Notes: generated from the letters alone by a model not told the origin. Numbered from the stretch's first letter, positions 1 through 9,698 are shown. The stretch: DNA of 64,000 nt from Bradyrhizobium sp. LHD-71 (GCF_031157255.1 NZ_JAVIFX010000013.1:1-64000); one strand, 5' to 3'. Translations and numbers: made by a program.

Positions 1-1406
1 ATTGGCCGCTGTACGAGGATCATTGGATTTCCGCCGGACATGATCAGCGACTGGCGAAAAGCTTGCTCCAATTGCGGTGTCAGGACGAGTGCGAAAGCAA
101 ATGGCGCGAGTTCGTAGGCGAGCTTGCGCAACACGTAGCCGACTACACCGAAGCCAAGCATGATCCACAGGTCGAAGATGTTCTTGTTTGCCGAGTAGGA
201 CCCGACGACAGCGAGCAGAAGAATAAGCGGAAATAGGATGCGATAGGGCACGCGTAACAGCTGCACCCATAAACCGATAAGCGGCAGGTTGAGTATCAGG
301 AGCATGACGTTGCCGAGATACATGCTCGCGATCACACCCCAGAAGATATCCGGATGCTGCGAGGCCAGGAGGGGGCCTGGTGTTACGTTCTGAATAATCA
401 GCGCGCCAAGCAGAAGAGCCGTGACCGAATTGCTGGGAAGGCCAAGCGACAGCAGCGGGATCATTCCGCCGGCAACCGCCGAATTGTTCGCCGACTCCGG
501 CCCGGCGACGCCTTCGATAGCGCCTTTGCCGAAGCGCTTGGGTTCTTTGGCGGCCCGGCGTTCCAAGGCATAAGAGACAAATGACGCTGTGACCGGACTG
601 CCGCCCGGGAGGATGCCGATTCCGAATCCGAGAAAGCTGCCTCTCAGAATGGCCTTCCACGACTGAGCCCAGTCCTCGAGCGTCGGCAGCAGGCCGATGA
701 TCTTGTCGGTAATAGTCTTGCGCGCCGACGGATGCTCCAGGTTCAGCAGGATCTCGGAAACACCAAAAAGGCCTATGACGACGGGAACGAGATCAAACCC
801 GTTGGTGAGGTTCGTAAATCCGAACGTAAATCGGTCCTCCCCACTGACTTGATCGATGCCAATGCAGGCGCAGAAGACGCCGAGGGCCATGACGATGAAG
901 CCCTTAGCCGCTGAACCCTGCACCATGAAAATCGTGGCGATAAATCCGAGCAGGATGACCGCGAAGTTCTCCGGCGGGCCGAAGTGCAAGGCGACGGAGG
1001 TCAAGGATGGCGAGAACAGCGTGAGTCCCACGACGCTCAGCGTTCCAGCCACGAACGAGCCGATCGCTGCCATGCCCAATGCCGCTCCCGCACGTCCCTG
1101 TCGTGCGAGCGCGTGGCCGTCGAGGCATGTCACGACCGATGCCGCTTCACCCGGAATATTCACAAGAATCGAGGTGGTGGATCCGCCGTACATCGCGCCG
1201 TAGAAGATGCCGGCCAGCATGGCGATGGCGCCAACCGGCGGCAGAACGAATGTGATCGGCAGCAGCACTGACAGCGCAGCAAGTGGACCAACCCCTGGGA
1301 GAACGCCGATCAAAGTGCCGACGAGGCAGCCGATAAAGCAATAGAAGAGGTTGCTGGGCTCGAGAATGATGGCGAAGCCATGCATGAGGCCCTGGAGTAT
1401 GTCCAT
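1..1406 (-). CDS. tctA: Tripartite tricarboxylate transporter large permease TctA (3' end outside window)
   Basis: This is the large (about 12-helix) membrane subunit of a tripartite tricarboxylate transporter, which imports carboxylates using a periplasmic Bug/TctC receptor. The frame opens at the ATG at 1406 (MDILQGLMHGFAIIL) and stays open for 468 codons to the left edge, where the family's typical SLIMSGGNP stretch is readable. TctA proteins are about 500 residues, so only the last few tens of residues are missing. The N-terminal GVLPGVGPLAALSVLLP and YGGSTTSILVNIPGEAASV segments are hallmark TctA sequence. It follows tctB by 8 bp. No tctC receptor lies beside it inside the window; it may lie beyond the left edge. 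Confidence 0.93.
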   Translation of the reverse strand, partial: MDILQGLMHGFAIILEPSNLFYCFIGCLVGTLIGVLPGVGPLAALSVLLPITFVLPPVGAIAMLAGIFYGAMYGGSTTSILVNIPGEAASVVTCLDGHALARQGRAGAALGMAAIGSFVAGTLSVVGLTLFSPSLTSVALHFGPPENFAVILLGFIATIFMVQGSAAKGFIVMALGVFCACIGIDQVSGEDRFTFGFTNLTNGFDLVPVVIGLFGVSEILLNLEHPSARKTITDKIIGLLPTLEDWAQSWKAILRGSFLGFGIGILPGGSPVTASFVSYALERRAAKEPKRFGKGAIEGVAGPESANNSAVAGGMIPLLSLGLPSNSVTALLLGALIIQNVTPGPLLASQHPDIFWGVIASMYLGNVMLLILNLPLIGLWVQLLRVPYRILFPLILLLAVVGSYSANKNIFDLWIMLGFGVVGYVLRKLAYELAPFAFALVLTPQLEQAFRQSLIMSGGNPMILVQRP

Positions 1407-1414
1407 GGTCGGTC

Positions 1415-1852
1415 TCAGAAACCTAGCGGCCCGCGCGGCAGTGTACTTGCCAGCAGGCGCGTAAACAGGAAGTACACACCGATCGTTGCTATGGCCGAGG
1501 TCAGTAGGGCCGACCACCAGCTCTTGCGTTCGACAGCCTGTATCAACAGGATGACGATGGGAAAGACGGTCAGGATGAAGCCCAAGCGCGGCATGAGCAG
1601 CGTGATTGCAGCAAGTCCACCGGCGATGGTTGCCATACGCATCCATCCGCCTCGCGAAGGCCAATCAACCGGCGACGGTGCAGTGGGGCGGAGAAGAAGG
1701 AGCAGACCGCAACACGCCACCACGAGACCTGCCACCATCGGGACAAGGCCGCCTCCGGGACCCATAGCTGTCATGATGGTGTAACGTGGAGCGACTGCGA
1801 CAATCGCGATTCCCACCACGATCCAGATAACGTTGAGCGCCCGTTCTGCCAC
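1415..1852 (-). CDS. tctB: Tripartite tricarboxylate transporter small permease TctB
   Basis: This 145-residue protein has four predicted hydrophobic segments (about residues 8-24, 36-54, 75-100 and 112-132). Size and topology fit TctB, the small membrane subunit of the tripartite tricarboxylate family. The glycine-rich AMGPGGGLVP stretch between helices 1 and 2 fits the family. It lies 10 bp after the flavin reductase gene and 8 bp before tctA, so all three are probably co-transcribed leftward. The protein alone is poorly conserved; the call rests on size, topology and the adjoining tctA. Confidence 0.85.
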   Translation of the reverse strand: MAERALNVIWIVVGIAIVAVAPRYTIMTAMGPGGGLVPMVAGLVVACCGLLLLLRPTAPSPVDWPSRGGWMRMATIAGGLAAITLLMPRLGFILTVFPIVILLIQAVERKSWWSALLTSAIATIGVYFLFTRLLASTLPRGPLGF

Positions 1853-1862
1853 GGCAATACCT

Positions 1863-3836
1863 CTAGATCAGCGCGGGCGATCCGATCGCGCGTCCGGCGG
1901 CATGTGCCTCGACGAGCGCCTGCGGCAGACGTCGCGGAGAAAACGCATCCCCGATCGTCCGAATTCTGATTTTTTCCACCCCCGCATCCTGCAGTTCGTC
2001 TGCCAGCGATCCGTTCGGATCTGCTGATCCCACCCACACAATGGCTGCGACGTTTTCCACCACCTCTTCGCGCTGGGTCAGGTAGTGAGACAGAATTGCC
2101 CCGCCATTGGAAGTCCTGGCTACATACGTGCTCGACTTCAGGGCGGCGCCGTGCTTGTCCATCTCCCGCAACATGGCGATGCGAGAGACGATCGGTATCT
2201 CGCGGAATACTTCGAAGAAGCGGGTCGTAATCGTCAGCTGTTTGCCTGATGCGGCCAGACTCTCCGCCATGGCAGCGCTCCAGTAATAACCATCGTCATC
2301 CATCATGATGACGTTGCGTCCATCGCGTCCCCTGAGGTCGACACTTTCATTCCCCGTCAACACGGGAACCGATCCGTCTCCGGGTATGTCCGGTACGGTT
2401 GGCGTTGCTCCGGTCGCAATGATGATCTCGTCGGGCTGCTCGGCCAGGATGCTCTCCACCGTGCCCCGCGCGTCAAGCTTAATGCTGACGCCGGCCTTCC
2501 TGGCTTGCGGAATGAGAAAATCGAACAGGTGTTTCATCTCTTCATAATGAGAGACGTTGTGGACATGCTTTAGTCGGCCGCCGAGTTCGGATTCCGCCTC
2601 AAGCAACGTAACCTTGTGGCCACGTAGGGCCGCGACGCGCGCGGCCTCCAGCCCGGCTGGCCCGCCGCCGACCACCACCACGTGGCGGGCACTTTCGGCG
2701 CGCACAAGCTTCTTGAACTGGTATTCCCTGCCGGCAACGGGATTTGTCGCGCAGGCAATCGGTTCGCCGCCAGAGATCCAGCCCCAGCATTGGTTGCAGG
2801 CGATACAACGCCGGATGCTGTCGGCTTCATTTCGACGGGCCTTGTTTGGCCATTCCGGGTCGACAAGCAAAGCGCGGCACATGCCAATCATGTCTGCTTC
2901 GCCGCCAGCGAGTACGCGTTCTGCTTCTTCCGGTCCCTGGATACGGGTGCTCGCGATAACCTTGACGTTACGGACGGCCGGCTTGAACCGGGCCTGGATG
3001 TCCCGAAATGCGAGGATGGGCCAGTGACGGTCCGGCAGATGGGTTTCGATCGTGTTGAAATTCCCCTGGCTGAGCGAGAGATAATCTAGATGGCCGTCAG
3101 CGGTGAGCGATTGTGCGATCTCAAGTGTCTGATCGATCGTGAGCCCGCCTTCTGTGAACTCCTCAACCCCTAATCGATATCCAACGATCGTGCGCTGGCC
3201 GAGCCGCTGCCTCACTCCTTCGATGATCTCAAGTGGGAAGCGCAGCCGGTTCTCTGCGCTGCCGCCGTATTCGTCCGTGCGACGGTTGGAGAACGGTGAA
3301 ACGAATTGTTGAATGAGGTGCCCCTGTGCACCGTGAATTTCCACGCCGTCCAGGCCTGCTTCCATGCAGTGTACGGCGCACGACACGTACTGCTCAATCA
3401 GCTCCCGGACTTCACGCTTTGAGAGTGCGTGCGGAACACCACCGCTGCGCGGGCAGGCGACGGCTGACGGGCCGACCAGGTGCGGAACCACACGTGATGC
3501 AAGATGCTGGCGGCCACCGTGGTTGAGCTGACCGATCAAGAGCGCACCTTCCGCATGGCATACGTCGGCGAGCTTGCGTAGCCCCTCAATAGCCGGCCGG
3601 TCGTGAACCACGAGAGCTCCCGGACCGTATGCTTCCTGCGGTGAGATTCGCAGCGCTTCCGTGACGATGGTGCCGACACCGCCTTTCGCCAACGTCCGAT
3701 AGAATTCCACGAGCCGCTCGCCGACACGATTGCGATCGGCAAGGTTGGCTGTCGTCGCCACCCTCATGATGCGATTCTTGACTTCGCGTCGCCCAAGCGA
3801 GATTGGCTCGAACAAGTGCGGGAAGGGGCCAGTCAT
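1863..3836 (-). CDS. Fe-S flavoprotein of the Old Yellow Enzyme / trimethylamine dehydrogenase type
   Basis: This 657-residue multidomain oxidoreductase has an FMN-binding TIM barrel (about 1-340), a 4Fe-4S cysteine cluster (Cys344, 347, 350, 362; C-x2-C-x2-C-x11-C) and a C-terminal FAD/NAD(P)-type Rossmann region starting at GGGPAG (390-395). Architecture and length match 2,4-dienoyl-CoA reductase and trimethylamine/histamine dehydrogenases. The cysteine spacing is closer to the amine dehydrogenase type (x2) than to FadH (x3). The usual barrel motif HGAHGYL reads HGAQGHL (168-174), so two active-site positions differ. It lies 92 bp after a C-C lyase and just before tctBA, which suggests reduction of an unsaturated acid or its CoA ester. 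The substrate cannot be read from sequence. Confidence 0.88.
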   Translation of the reverse strand: MTGPFPHLFEPISLGRREVKNRIMRVATTANLADRNRVGERLVEFYRTLAKGGVGTIVTEALRISPQEAYGPGALVVHDRPAIEGLRKLADVCHAEGALLIGQLNHGGRQHLASRVVPHLVGPSAVACPRSGGVPHALSKREVRELIEQYVSCAVHCMEAGLDGVEIHGAQGHLIQQFVSPFSNRRTDEYGGSAENRLRFPLEIIEGVRQRLGQRTIVGYRLGVEEFTEGGLTIDQTLEIAQSLTADGHLDYLSLSQGNFNTIETHLPDRHWPILAFRDIQARFKPAVRNVKVIASTRIQGPEEAERVLAGGEADMIGMCRALLVDPEWPNKARRNEADSIRRCIACNQCWGWISGGEPIACATNPVAGREYQFKKLVRAESARHVVVVGGGPAGLEAARVAALRGHKVTLLEAESELGGRLKHVHNVSHYEEMKHLFDFLIPQARKAGVSIKLDARGTVESILAEQPDEIIIATGATPTVPDIPGDGSVPVLTGNESVDLRGRDGRNVIMMDDDGYYWSAAMAESLAASGKQLTITTRFFEVFREIPIVSRIAMLREMDKHGAALKSSTYVARTSNGGAILSHYLTQREEVVENVAAIVWVGSADPNGSLADELQDAGVEKIRIRTIGDAFSPRRLPQALVEAHAAGRAIGSPALI

Positions 3837-3928
3837 CAGTGTCGTCCTTCAGAACTCTGGTACCGGATTCCGTCTCGAACCTTCTTGTGGGGGCACGCGT
3901 CGAGCACGGGTGTTGCGGAAAACCGTGT

Positions 3929-4792
3929 TCAATTCGGTCTGCGGAACTGGTCCCGAAAAGGATCCCACTCGGCGGCACCAACGCGCGCAAAGCCCTCGCG
4001 GATAGACATGTCCTTGGGAAGTGCAGGGTGGGCGTTCTCGCGCTTCAGGCCTTCGAGCATGTGATCGCAGATGCCGATCACCGCCTTGAACAGCATCCCA
4101 GGCAAGATCGTGAGCTTGTATCCGAATTTCTCGGCGTCCTTGAGCGGCACATCCGGGGTCTTGCCTTTCCAGACCACATTGAGCAGGCAGGGCCCCTTCA
4201 CCAGCTTCGGCACTGCGGCTATTTCCTCCACAGTCTGCGGCGCCTCGACGAAGGCCATGTCAGCGCCGGCGTCGAGCGATGCATTGGCTCGCTTGACGGC
4301 CTCCTCCAAACCGAGCACGGCACGGGAGTCGGTGCGCGCGATAATGAGGAAGTCGGGGTCGGTCCTCGCAGAGACGGCAGCTCGAATTTTGGCGATGTAA
4401 TCGTCAAGCGAGATGATTTCTTTGTTGTCGAGATGTCCGCACCGCTTTGGAAAGCCTTGGTCCTCGATGTGGACGCCAGACACGCCGTGCTTCTGATACT
4501 CCCGGATCGTGCGAATGACGTTCAGTTCGTTGCCATAGCCGGTGTCGGCGTCGGCGATCAGCGGAATGCTCAGGACGCTCGCCATGCGGCCCGCATTCGC
4601 GACCATTTCTGTCATCGTGATCAGCCCGTAATCGGGAAAGCCGAGAGTTGCGGCGGTTCCCGCGCCTGTCATATAGGCGGCTTGAAAGCCGGCTTGTTCG
4701 ATCGTTCGTGCGCTGATGCATTCGAATGCGCCGGGCACGACCAGCATCTTGTTCTGCCGTAGCAACTCGCGCAGATCTCCAGACTTGCTCAT
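3929..4792 (-). CDS. Isocitrate lyase/PEP mutase-family C-C lyase
   Basis: This 287-residue TIM-barrel protein belongs to the isocitrate lyase/phosphoenolpyruvate mutase superfamily, whose members cleave 2-methylisocitrate, dimethylmalate or oxaloacetate, or rearrange C-P bonds. Visible motifs are the metal-binding DADTGYGN (81-88), EDQ (110-112), the catalytic loop FPKRCGH with Cys118, and IIARTDSRA (150-158). The cysteine in KRCGH favours lyase activity over mutase activity. It sits between the dppD-like ATPase and the flavin reductase in the leftward operon. A second full-length paralogue lies at 9699-10703, and a deleted third copy at 14790-15119. 2-Methylisocitrate, 2,3-dimethylmalate or a related methylated malate are plausible substrates; this is inferred. 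Confidence 0.88.
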   Translation of the reverse strand: MSKSGDLRELLRQNKMLVVPGAFECISARTIEQAGFQAAYMTGAGTAATLGFPDYGLITMTEMVANAGRMASVLSIPLIADADTGYGNELNVIRTIREYQKHGVSGVHIEDQGFPKRCGHLDNKEIISLDDYIAKIRAAVSARTDPDFLIIARTDSRAVLGLEEAVKRANASLDAGADMAFVEAPQTVEEIAAVPKLVKGPCLLNVVWKGKTPDVPLKDAEKFGYKLTILPGMLFKAVIGICDHMLEGLKRENAHPALPKDMSIREGFARVGAAEWDPFRDQFRRPN

Positions 4793-4819
4793 CTCGTATC
4801 TCCAGTCTCTGTGGTTGGA

Positions 4820-5833
4820 TTATGCCAATTGAGGTGGGCGCCACGTTTCGGGGTTGATCGATCGCTTGCGAAACTCTCCAGCGCGGTCGACAAAATGACA
4901 GGCCGCCACATGTCCTGGCGATATCTCGACTTCTGGCGGAGTCTCCACCGCGCATTGCGCGGTCGCAAACGGGCAGCGTTGATGAAACCGGCATCCGGTA
5001 GGTGGGTTCAACAGATCCGGTGGCGCGCCTGGAATCGAGATCAGTTCACGGCGGCGGTCGTCGAACTCGGGAAACGCCGCGCACAGACCCATCGTGTACG
5101 GATGATGCGGCTCGCGGAACACGCGTTCGTCGCCGTATTCCATGATACGGCCAGCATACATGACGGCGATCTTGTCGCAATTCTCCGCGACGACCGCCAT
5201 GTCGTGGGTAATCAGCAGCATGGATTTGCGGAGCCGCTCGTGAATCTCCTTCATACGGCGCATGATCTGGTCCTGGACGATGACGTCGAGCCCCGTGGTT
5301 GGCTCATCGGCAACGATCAGCGCGGGGTCGAGCACCATCGACATTGCGATCATTGCCCGCTGCCGCATGCCTCCGGAGAACTGATGTGGGTAGTCCTTCA
5401 GACGTACCTTCGACAAACCAACAAGTGCGAACAGCTCCTCGACGCGTCGGTCGCGCTCAGCTGCCGGCAGCTGCCGATGGCTTTCGATAGCTTCGCGGAT
5501 CTGCTGGCCGATCGTATAAACGGGATCGAAGCCGTTCATCGCGCTCTGCGGCACCAGTGAGATACCGGTCCAGCGGATCTTTCGGAAATCGGCCTGACTG
5601 AGATTAACCAGCGACGTGTTCTTGAACTTGACAGTTCCCGACACGCGCGCCCCCTCCGGGAGGATGCCAAGTAACGCCTTCGCGATCGTCGATTTGCCGC
5701 AACCCGATTCGCCGACAAGGCCAAGATACTCGCCGGGCTCGATCGTGAACGAGATGCCATCGACAGCCTTCGCCTCGCCGCGAGAGGTCCGGTAACCGAT
5801 CGACAGATTTCTGACGTCGAGAAGAGCGGTCAT
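4820..5833 (-). CDS. Oligopeptide/dipeptide-type ABC transporter ATPase, DppD-like
   Basis: The start is placed at MTALLDVRNLSIGYRTS (5833), 2 bp after the upstream permease stop; the frame stays open further upstream, but that part overlaps the permease. The 337-residue protein has Walker A GESGCGKST, a Q-loop region LVPQSAMNGFDP, signature FSGGMRQRAM, Walker B LIVADEPTTGLD and the H-loop LLITHDMAV. The oligo_HPY tail GAPPDLLNPPTGCRFHQRCP is specific to the peptide/opine/nickel importer class. It works with the DppF-like ATPase (10728-11735) and the two permeases as a heterodimeric importer. The cargo here may be an organic acid or its conjugate, judging by neighbours. Confidence 0.93.
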   Translation of the reverse strand: MTALLDVRNLSIGYRTSRGEAKAVDGISFTIEPGEYLGLVGESGCGKSTIAKALLGILPEGARVSGTVKFKNTSLVNLSQADFRKIRWTGISLVPQSAMNGFDPVYTIGQQIREAIESHRQLPAAERDRRVEELFALVGLSKVRLKDYPHQFSGGMRQRAMIAMSMVLDPALIVADEPTTGLDVIVQDQIMRRMKEIHERLRKSMLLITHDMAVVAENCDKIAVMYAGRIMEYGDERVFREPHHPYTMGLCAAFPEFDDRRRELISIPGAPPDLLNPPTGCRFHQRCPFATAQCAVETPPEVEISPGHVAACHFVDRAGEFRKRSINPETWRPPQLA

Positions 5834-5835
5834 CT

Positions 5836-6774
5836 TCAAAGGTTCCGCAGTCTCGGGTTCAGGATTTCCTCGTACGCCCGCGAGATGACGAAAATCGACA
5901 TGACGAAGATCGAGAGCGCGAGACCGGGTGGAAGCACCCACCACCAGGCAGTACGCATGGCGCCGGCCTTGAATGCATCGTTGAGCATGCGACCCCAGCT
6001 GAGCGCGTGTACATCGCCGAAGCCGAGGAACGACAACGCGGCCTCAAGCATGACGCCGGCCTGAACTCCGATGGCGATGTAGAGAAAGCTGAGCGGCAGC
6101 ACATTTGGCGCGATGTGTCGAAACAGGATATTGAAGTGTCCAGCGCCTGCTGCCTTGGCCGCCCAGACGAACGGCCGGGTCTTCAGCGTCAGGACTTGCG
6201 CACGTATCACTCGCGCCGTGGTGCGCCATAGAAAGAAAATCACCAACGCGATGATCAGCGCCAGACTTGGCGAGGCGATCGAGATGACAACCATCGCGAA
6301 GGGCAGGAAGGGGATTCCGAACGCGACGTCCGTCGCGCGCATCATCACCTCGTCCGTCCAGCCACCGAAATATCCGGATACAAGGCCGACGATCGTTCCG
6401 AGAAGCACGCTTCCAAGCGCCGATATCAGTCCGACCATCAGGGCCACACGTGCGCCCCAGATCAATTGACTGAAGACGTCCATGCCCTGGTTGGTCGTCC
6501 CCATCCAGTTCACGGGTGTTGGTGGCGATAGCCGCACCACGCCGCCGTTCGCGCCGCGCACAACCTCAAACGCACCGTAGGGCGCGATCAGCGGCGCGAA
6601 GCACGCTGCCAGCACGATGACGGCAACGAGCGCCAGACCGATCAGAGCAGACGGATATCGTCGAAAGACCCTCATGCTCTGCAGTCCGCGCCCGATCGAT
6701 GCTGCGACGGCGCCAGCGGCCCCTTTAGGCCAAGCCTGATTGATGCGGGACTCAACTCTCGGAAAGTCGGTCAT
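5836..6774 (-). CDS. ABC transporter permease, DppC-like
   Basis: This 312-residue inner-membrane permease of the peptide/nickel class has an N-terminal extension, a first helix at about 37-60 and a further five hydrophobic segments. The EAA coupling loop reads AAKAAGAGHFNILFRHIAPN. The sequence TPVNWMGTTNQGMDVFSQLIWGARVAL before helix 2 is typical of DppC (the usual form is LGTDxxGRDVxSRxxxGxR). It lies 9 bp after the DppB-like gene and 2 bp before the DppD-like gene. Confidence 0.93.
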   Translation of the reverse strand: MTDFPRVESRINQAWPKGAAGAVAASIGRGLQSMRVFRRYPSALIGLALVAVIVLAACFAPLIAPYGAFEVVRGANGGVVRLSPPTPVNWMGTTNQGMDVFSQLIWGARVALMVGLISALGSVLLGTIVGLVSGYFGGWTDEVMMRATDVAFGIPFLPFAMVVISIASPSLALIIALVIFFLWRTTARVIRAQVLTLKTRPFVWAAKAAGAGHFNILFRHIAPNVLPLSFLYIAIGVQAGVMLEAALSFLGFGDVHALSWGRMLNDAFKAGAMRTAWWWVLPPGLALSIFVMSIFVISRAYEEILNPRLRNL

Positions 6775-6783
6775 TGAGGGGCC

Positions 6784-7758
6784 CTACGCATATGTCACTC
6801 GGGGATCGATTAGGCCGTAAAGCAGGTCGGCGACGAAATTGAACGCCAGCGTTGCCAGCGCCATGACATAGAGTGCCGCCTGCGCGACCGGATAATCGAG
6901 ATCGCCGAGCGAATGCACCAGTTCACGGCCAATGCCGGGCCAGGCGAAAATGGTTTCGAGCAGTACCTGCCCCTGAAACAGCGCGCCGGTCATGACAGCG
7001 ATGTATGTGACCAGCGGGAGTAGGGCGTTGCGCGTTGCGTGCATAACGATACCGCTCTCCGGCAGGCCCTTTGCACGAAGAATATCAAGGAAGTCGCTGC
7101 CCTTCACCTCCAGCATCGACGAACGCAGTAACAGGATTGGCCCGGTAATCTCGCGGCTGACAAGAACGAGCCCGGGCAGCAGAAGATGCATCCAGTAGTC
7201 TTGCGATGTCAGTGTCGGCCAGAATCCTTCGACCCCGCCCGGTGAAACCATGCCACCGGGAGGTAGCCAGCGGAGCTGATAAGAGAACACCATCAGCGCG
7301 AGAATGCCGACGAAGAACGACGGCACCGAATGCAGGAACAGCGAAATGCCGACGGTCGCATGTTCGAATGCGCTCCCGCGCTTCCATCCGGCGACCGCGC
7401 CGATCCACGTCCCGAATACGATCGATACGATCAGAGCCGGTACGATCATCAGGCAGGTATTGCTGATCTTGGAGCCGATGATTTCGCTCACCGGCTCGCT
7501 CTGGAAGAACGAGCGCCCGAAATCGAACGTCAGCATGTTCCAGAGGTACCGGACATATCGCAGCCAGAGCGGGTCGCTGAGCCCCCAGAGCGCTTTCTGC
7601 CGGTCGATCATGTCCTGTGAGAAATTGCTGTCGATGAACATCATGGTCGGATCGCCGGGCAGCAACTGAAACAGCGCGAACATGATGGTGAGAATGCACC
7701 AGATCACGAATGCAAGCAGCATCAGCCGCCGCAGCACGTAATTCCGAAAGCCGTTCAT
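6784..7758 (-). CDS. ABC transporter permease, DppB-like
   Basis: This 324-residue six-helix permease has the standard DppB N-terminus (YVLRRLMLLAFVIWCILTIMF), the conserved LLPGDP motif at about residue 33, and an EAA loop around AKGLPESGIVMHATRNALLP. The C-terminus ends in LLYGLIDPRVTYA, as is usual for the family. The gene follows the binding-protein gene by 27 bp and precedes dppC by 9 bp. Confidence 0.94.
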   Translation of the reverse strand: MNGFRNYVLRRLMLLAFVIWCILTIMFALFQLLPGDPTMMFIDSNFSQDMIDRQKALWGLSDPLWLRYVRYLWNMLTFDFGRSFFQSEPVSEIIGSKISNTCLMIVPALIVSIVFGTWIGAVAGWKRGSAFEHATVGISLFLHSVPSFFVGILALMVFSYQLRWLPPGGMVSPGGVEGFWPTLTSQDYWMHLLLPGLVLVSREITGPILLLRSSMLEVKGSDFLDILRAKGLPESGIVMHATRNALLPLVTYIAVMTGALFQGQVLLETIFAWPGIGRELVHSLGDLDYPVAQAALYVMALATLAFNFVADLLYGLIDPRVTYA

Positions 7759-7785
7759 GCAGCCGTTCCTGCTCGCGTGTTGCGA

Positions 7786-9660
7786 CTAGCTGAACATCTT
7801 GAGGCCGCCCCAGGTGTATCCTTCCTTGACGACCCGGTTCACGCGATCGCGAAAGCCCTTGTTGTCGGCTGGTGGATAGAGCAGGCGGCCATCGCTTCCC
7901 CAGGTGTAGCCGGCCGCCTGCAGGATATCCTTCGCCTTCTTGAGATCGAATTCGGGTATCGCGGGCACGTCAGGATTGTTCCATGGGCTGCCTTCGACGA
8001 GAAAGCTGTTGGATTTCGGCAAGCGTCCTGCGCCTTCCCACGGGACATTGACCAGGAACGCACGATCGATCGAGTGCTGCCACGCCCGGCGGAACTCGTA
8101 ATCGCGCCACGGCAGCCACGGCATGCGAACGACGCCATGATACCAGTTGATGTCGTCGGTCTTGACGATCTTCACATGCGGCATGGCCTCCGCCTGCTTC
8201 ACCTGGCTTGGCTTCAGGCTGATGACGCTCGACTCAATGAAATCGATCTCCTGGCTTTCGAGACGGCCGAGCAGGCCGTCGAGTGTCGGCGTCGCGACGA
8301 TCCAGATCTCATTGATGCTGGGCTTGGAGAAGTGCTTCTTGTTGGTCGTCAGCTGAAGCTCAGTGTCCTTGCGATGGCGGCCAAACATGAAGGGGCCGCT
8401 GCCGATCGGCTTGTCGATGCGGAGCTGGCGCGGGTCGTCGGCGATCTTCTGCTCTTGCATGATGTTGCCCCAGATGTGCTGCGGCAGAATCACATTGAGC
8501 TGCAGGAAATAGCTTTCGAATTGCGCGTAAGGCTCCTTGAACTTGACACGGATGATACGCGCACCCTCATCGGTGATTTCGGTGCTGGCCAGGAAGCGGT
8601 TGGCGGTCCAGAAAATACCGCGCTCGTGCTTGCGCATGAAATCGAAGGTGAACTGCAGATCGCGAATGGTCACCAGTTTGCCGTCATGGAACTGCATGCC
8701 ATCGCGCAACTTGATGTCCCAGGTGCGATCATCGATCTGCTTCCACGACTCGAGCGCCCAGGGAATCGTGTTGAGATTTTCGTCGAAGTAAGCAAGGCGG
8801 TCGTAGATCATACGACCGATCGAGCGCATGTTGTTGCCGGCAGCGATAATGTTGGTCGTCTCGAGCAGCGCCGTCATGCCGACGCGTACGCTTTTCTTGG
8901 CGCCTTTCGGCTTCATGCCGATAAAGCTCTGGATGGCGTTGAAGTTGGAGATGCCAAACCCGCGCACGCGCACCACATTGTCCCAGTCCGCGGCGTTATA
9001 GGCCTCGATAATGGCCGGGCCCCAGCCGAACTGGCAGGTATACAGATCGTCGCAAAGAATTTTTTGGGCGTCCTTGACGTATTTGAGGCGCATGTCCTTG
9101 TCGCTCTCCGACGTCTGCAGGTCTATCAGCTTGTCATACTGTTCGTTCACCCATTCGCCATAGTTGCGCCGGTCGAATCCGTAGGCGCGCGAGACCAACC
9201 ATTCAGCGGGATCGATGCGCTCGGGCCGCAGGATCGAGGGATGGACCTCAATGTCTCCGTGCTGGTGCTTGTTGATCAGTTCCAGCCAGCGGGCCTGCGA
9301 GGCCTGTTCGACTTGATAGCGAATGCCGATCTCCTTGGCGTCGGTCGACCATTTCCGAAATGCATCGACCGTGTCCGGCGCGTCTGCTGGAACGACGACC
9401 CGAATGTCATGGACCGGCTGACCAGGTGTAGGCCATTTCAGACGCGCGCGGGCCTCCTTCGCCCAAACGTCGTCCTTGAAGTAGAAGCCCGAGATGTTGT
9501 CGTACATTCTTGCATAGCTGGGATTCGCTAGACTAAACGCCTCCTCCTGCGCTGTGGCTGTCGACGGCCACGAGGGCAGCGCCATGCTGCCCCCAAGGAC
9601 CGACATCAATTGAAGCAGGGAACGGCGGTCCATTGGACACTTCTCGCGATCTCTCGCCAT
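7786..9660 (-). CDS. Extracellular solute-binding protein, family 5 (peptide/nickel type)
   Basis: The 624-residue protein starts at 9660 behind GGGAGGA. An N-terminal signal with a twin-arginine pair (MDRRSLLQLMSVLGG) ends near TATAQE, so Tat or Sec export to the periplasm is likely. It has the family-5 features: a central LESWKQIDDRTWDIKLRDG segment (about 295-315), followed by HDGKLVTIRDLQFTFD and the late SIDR motif before ALV-type sequence. It is the receptor of the ABC importer encoded around it. At 624 residues it belongs to the long, DUF-like branch often tied to unusual solutes, so a simple peptide ligand should not be assumed. Confidence 0.9.
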   Translation of the reverse strand: MARDREKCPMDRRSLLQLMSVLGGSMALPSWPSTATAQEEAFSLANPSYARMYDNISGFYFKDDVWAKEARARLKWPTPGQPVHDIRVVVPADAPDTVDAFRKWSTDAKEIGIRYQVEQASQARWLELINKHQHGDIEVHPSILRPERIDPAEWLVSRAYGFDRRNYGEWVNEQYDKLIDLQTSESDKDMRLKYVKDAQKILCDDLYTCQFGWGPAIIEAYNAADWDNVVRVRGFGISNFNAIQSFIGMKPKGAKKSVRVGMTALLETTNIIAAGNNMRSIGRMIYDRLAYFDENLNTIPWALESWKQIDDRTWDIKLRDGMQFHDGKLVTIRDLQFTFDFMRKHERGIFWTANRFLASTEITDEGARIIRVKFKEPYAQFESYFLQLNVILPQHIWGNIMQEQKIADDPRQLRIDKPIGSGPFMFGRHRKDTELQLTTNKKHFSKPSINEIWIVATPTLDGLLGRLESQEIDFIESSVISLKPSQVKQAEAMPHVKIVKTDDINWYHGVVRMPWLPWRDYEFRRAWQHSIDRAFLVNVPWEGAGRLPKSNSFLVEGSPWNNPDVPAIPEFDLKKAKDILQAAGYTWGSDGRLLYPPADNKGFRDRVNRVVKEGYTWGGLKMFS

Positions 9661-9698
9661 CAGATCCTCCCTAGGCTTTGTTTGTTTATTATTGGAGC

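Noticed and set aside
7777-9531. A 584-codon open frame on the plus strand
   Set aside because: It is exactly antisense to the family-5 binding protein gene, whose motifs and ribosome site are convincing; the plus-strand product resembles nothing.
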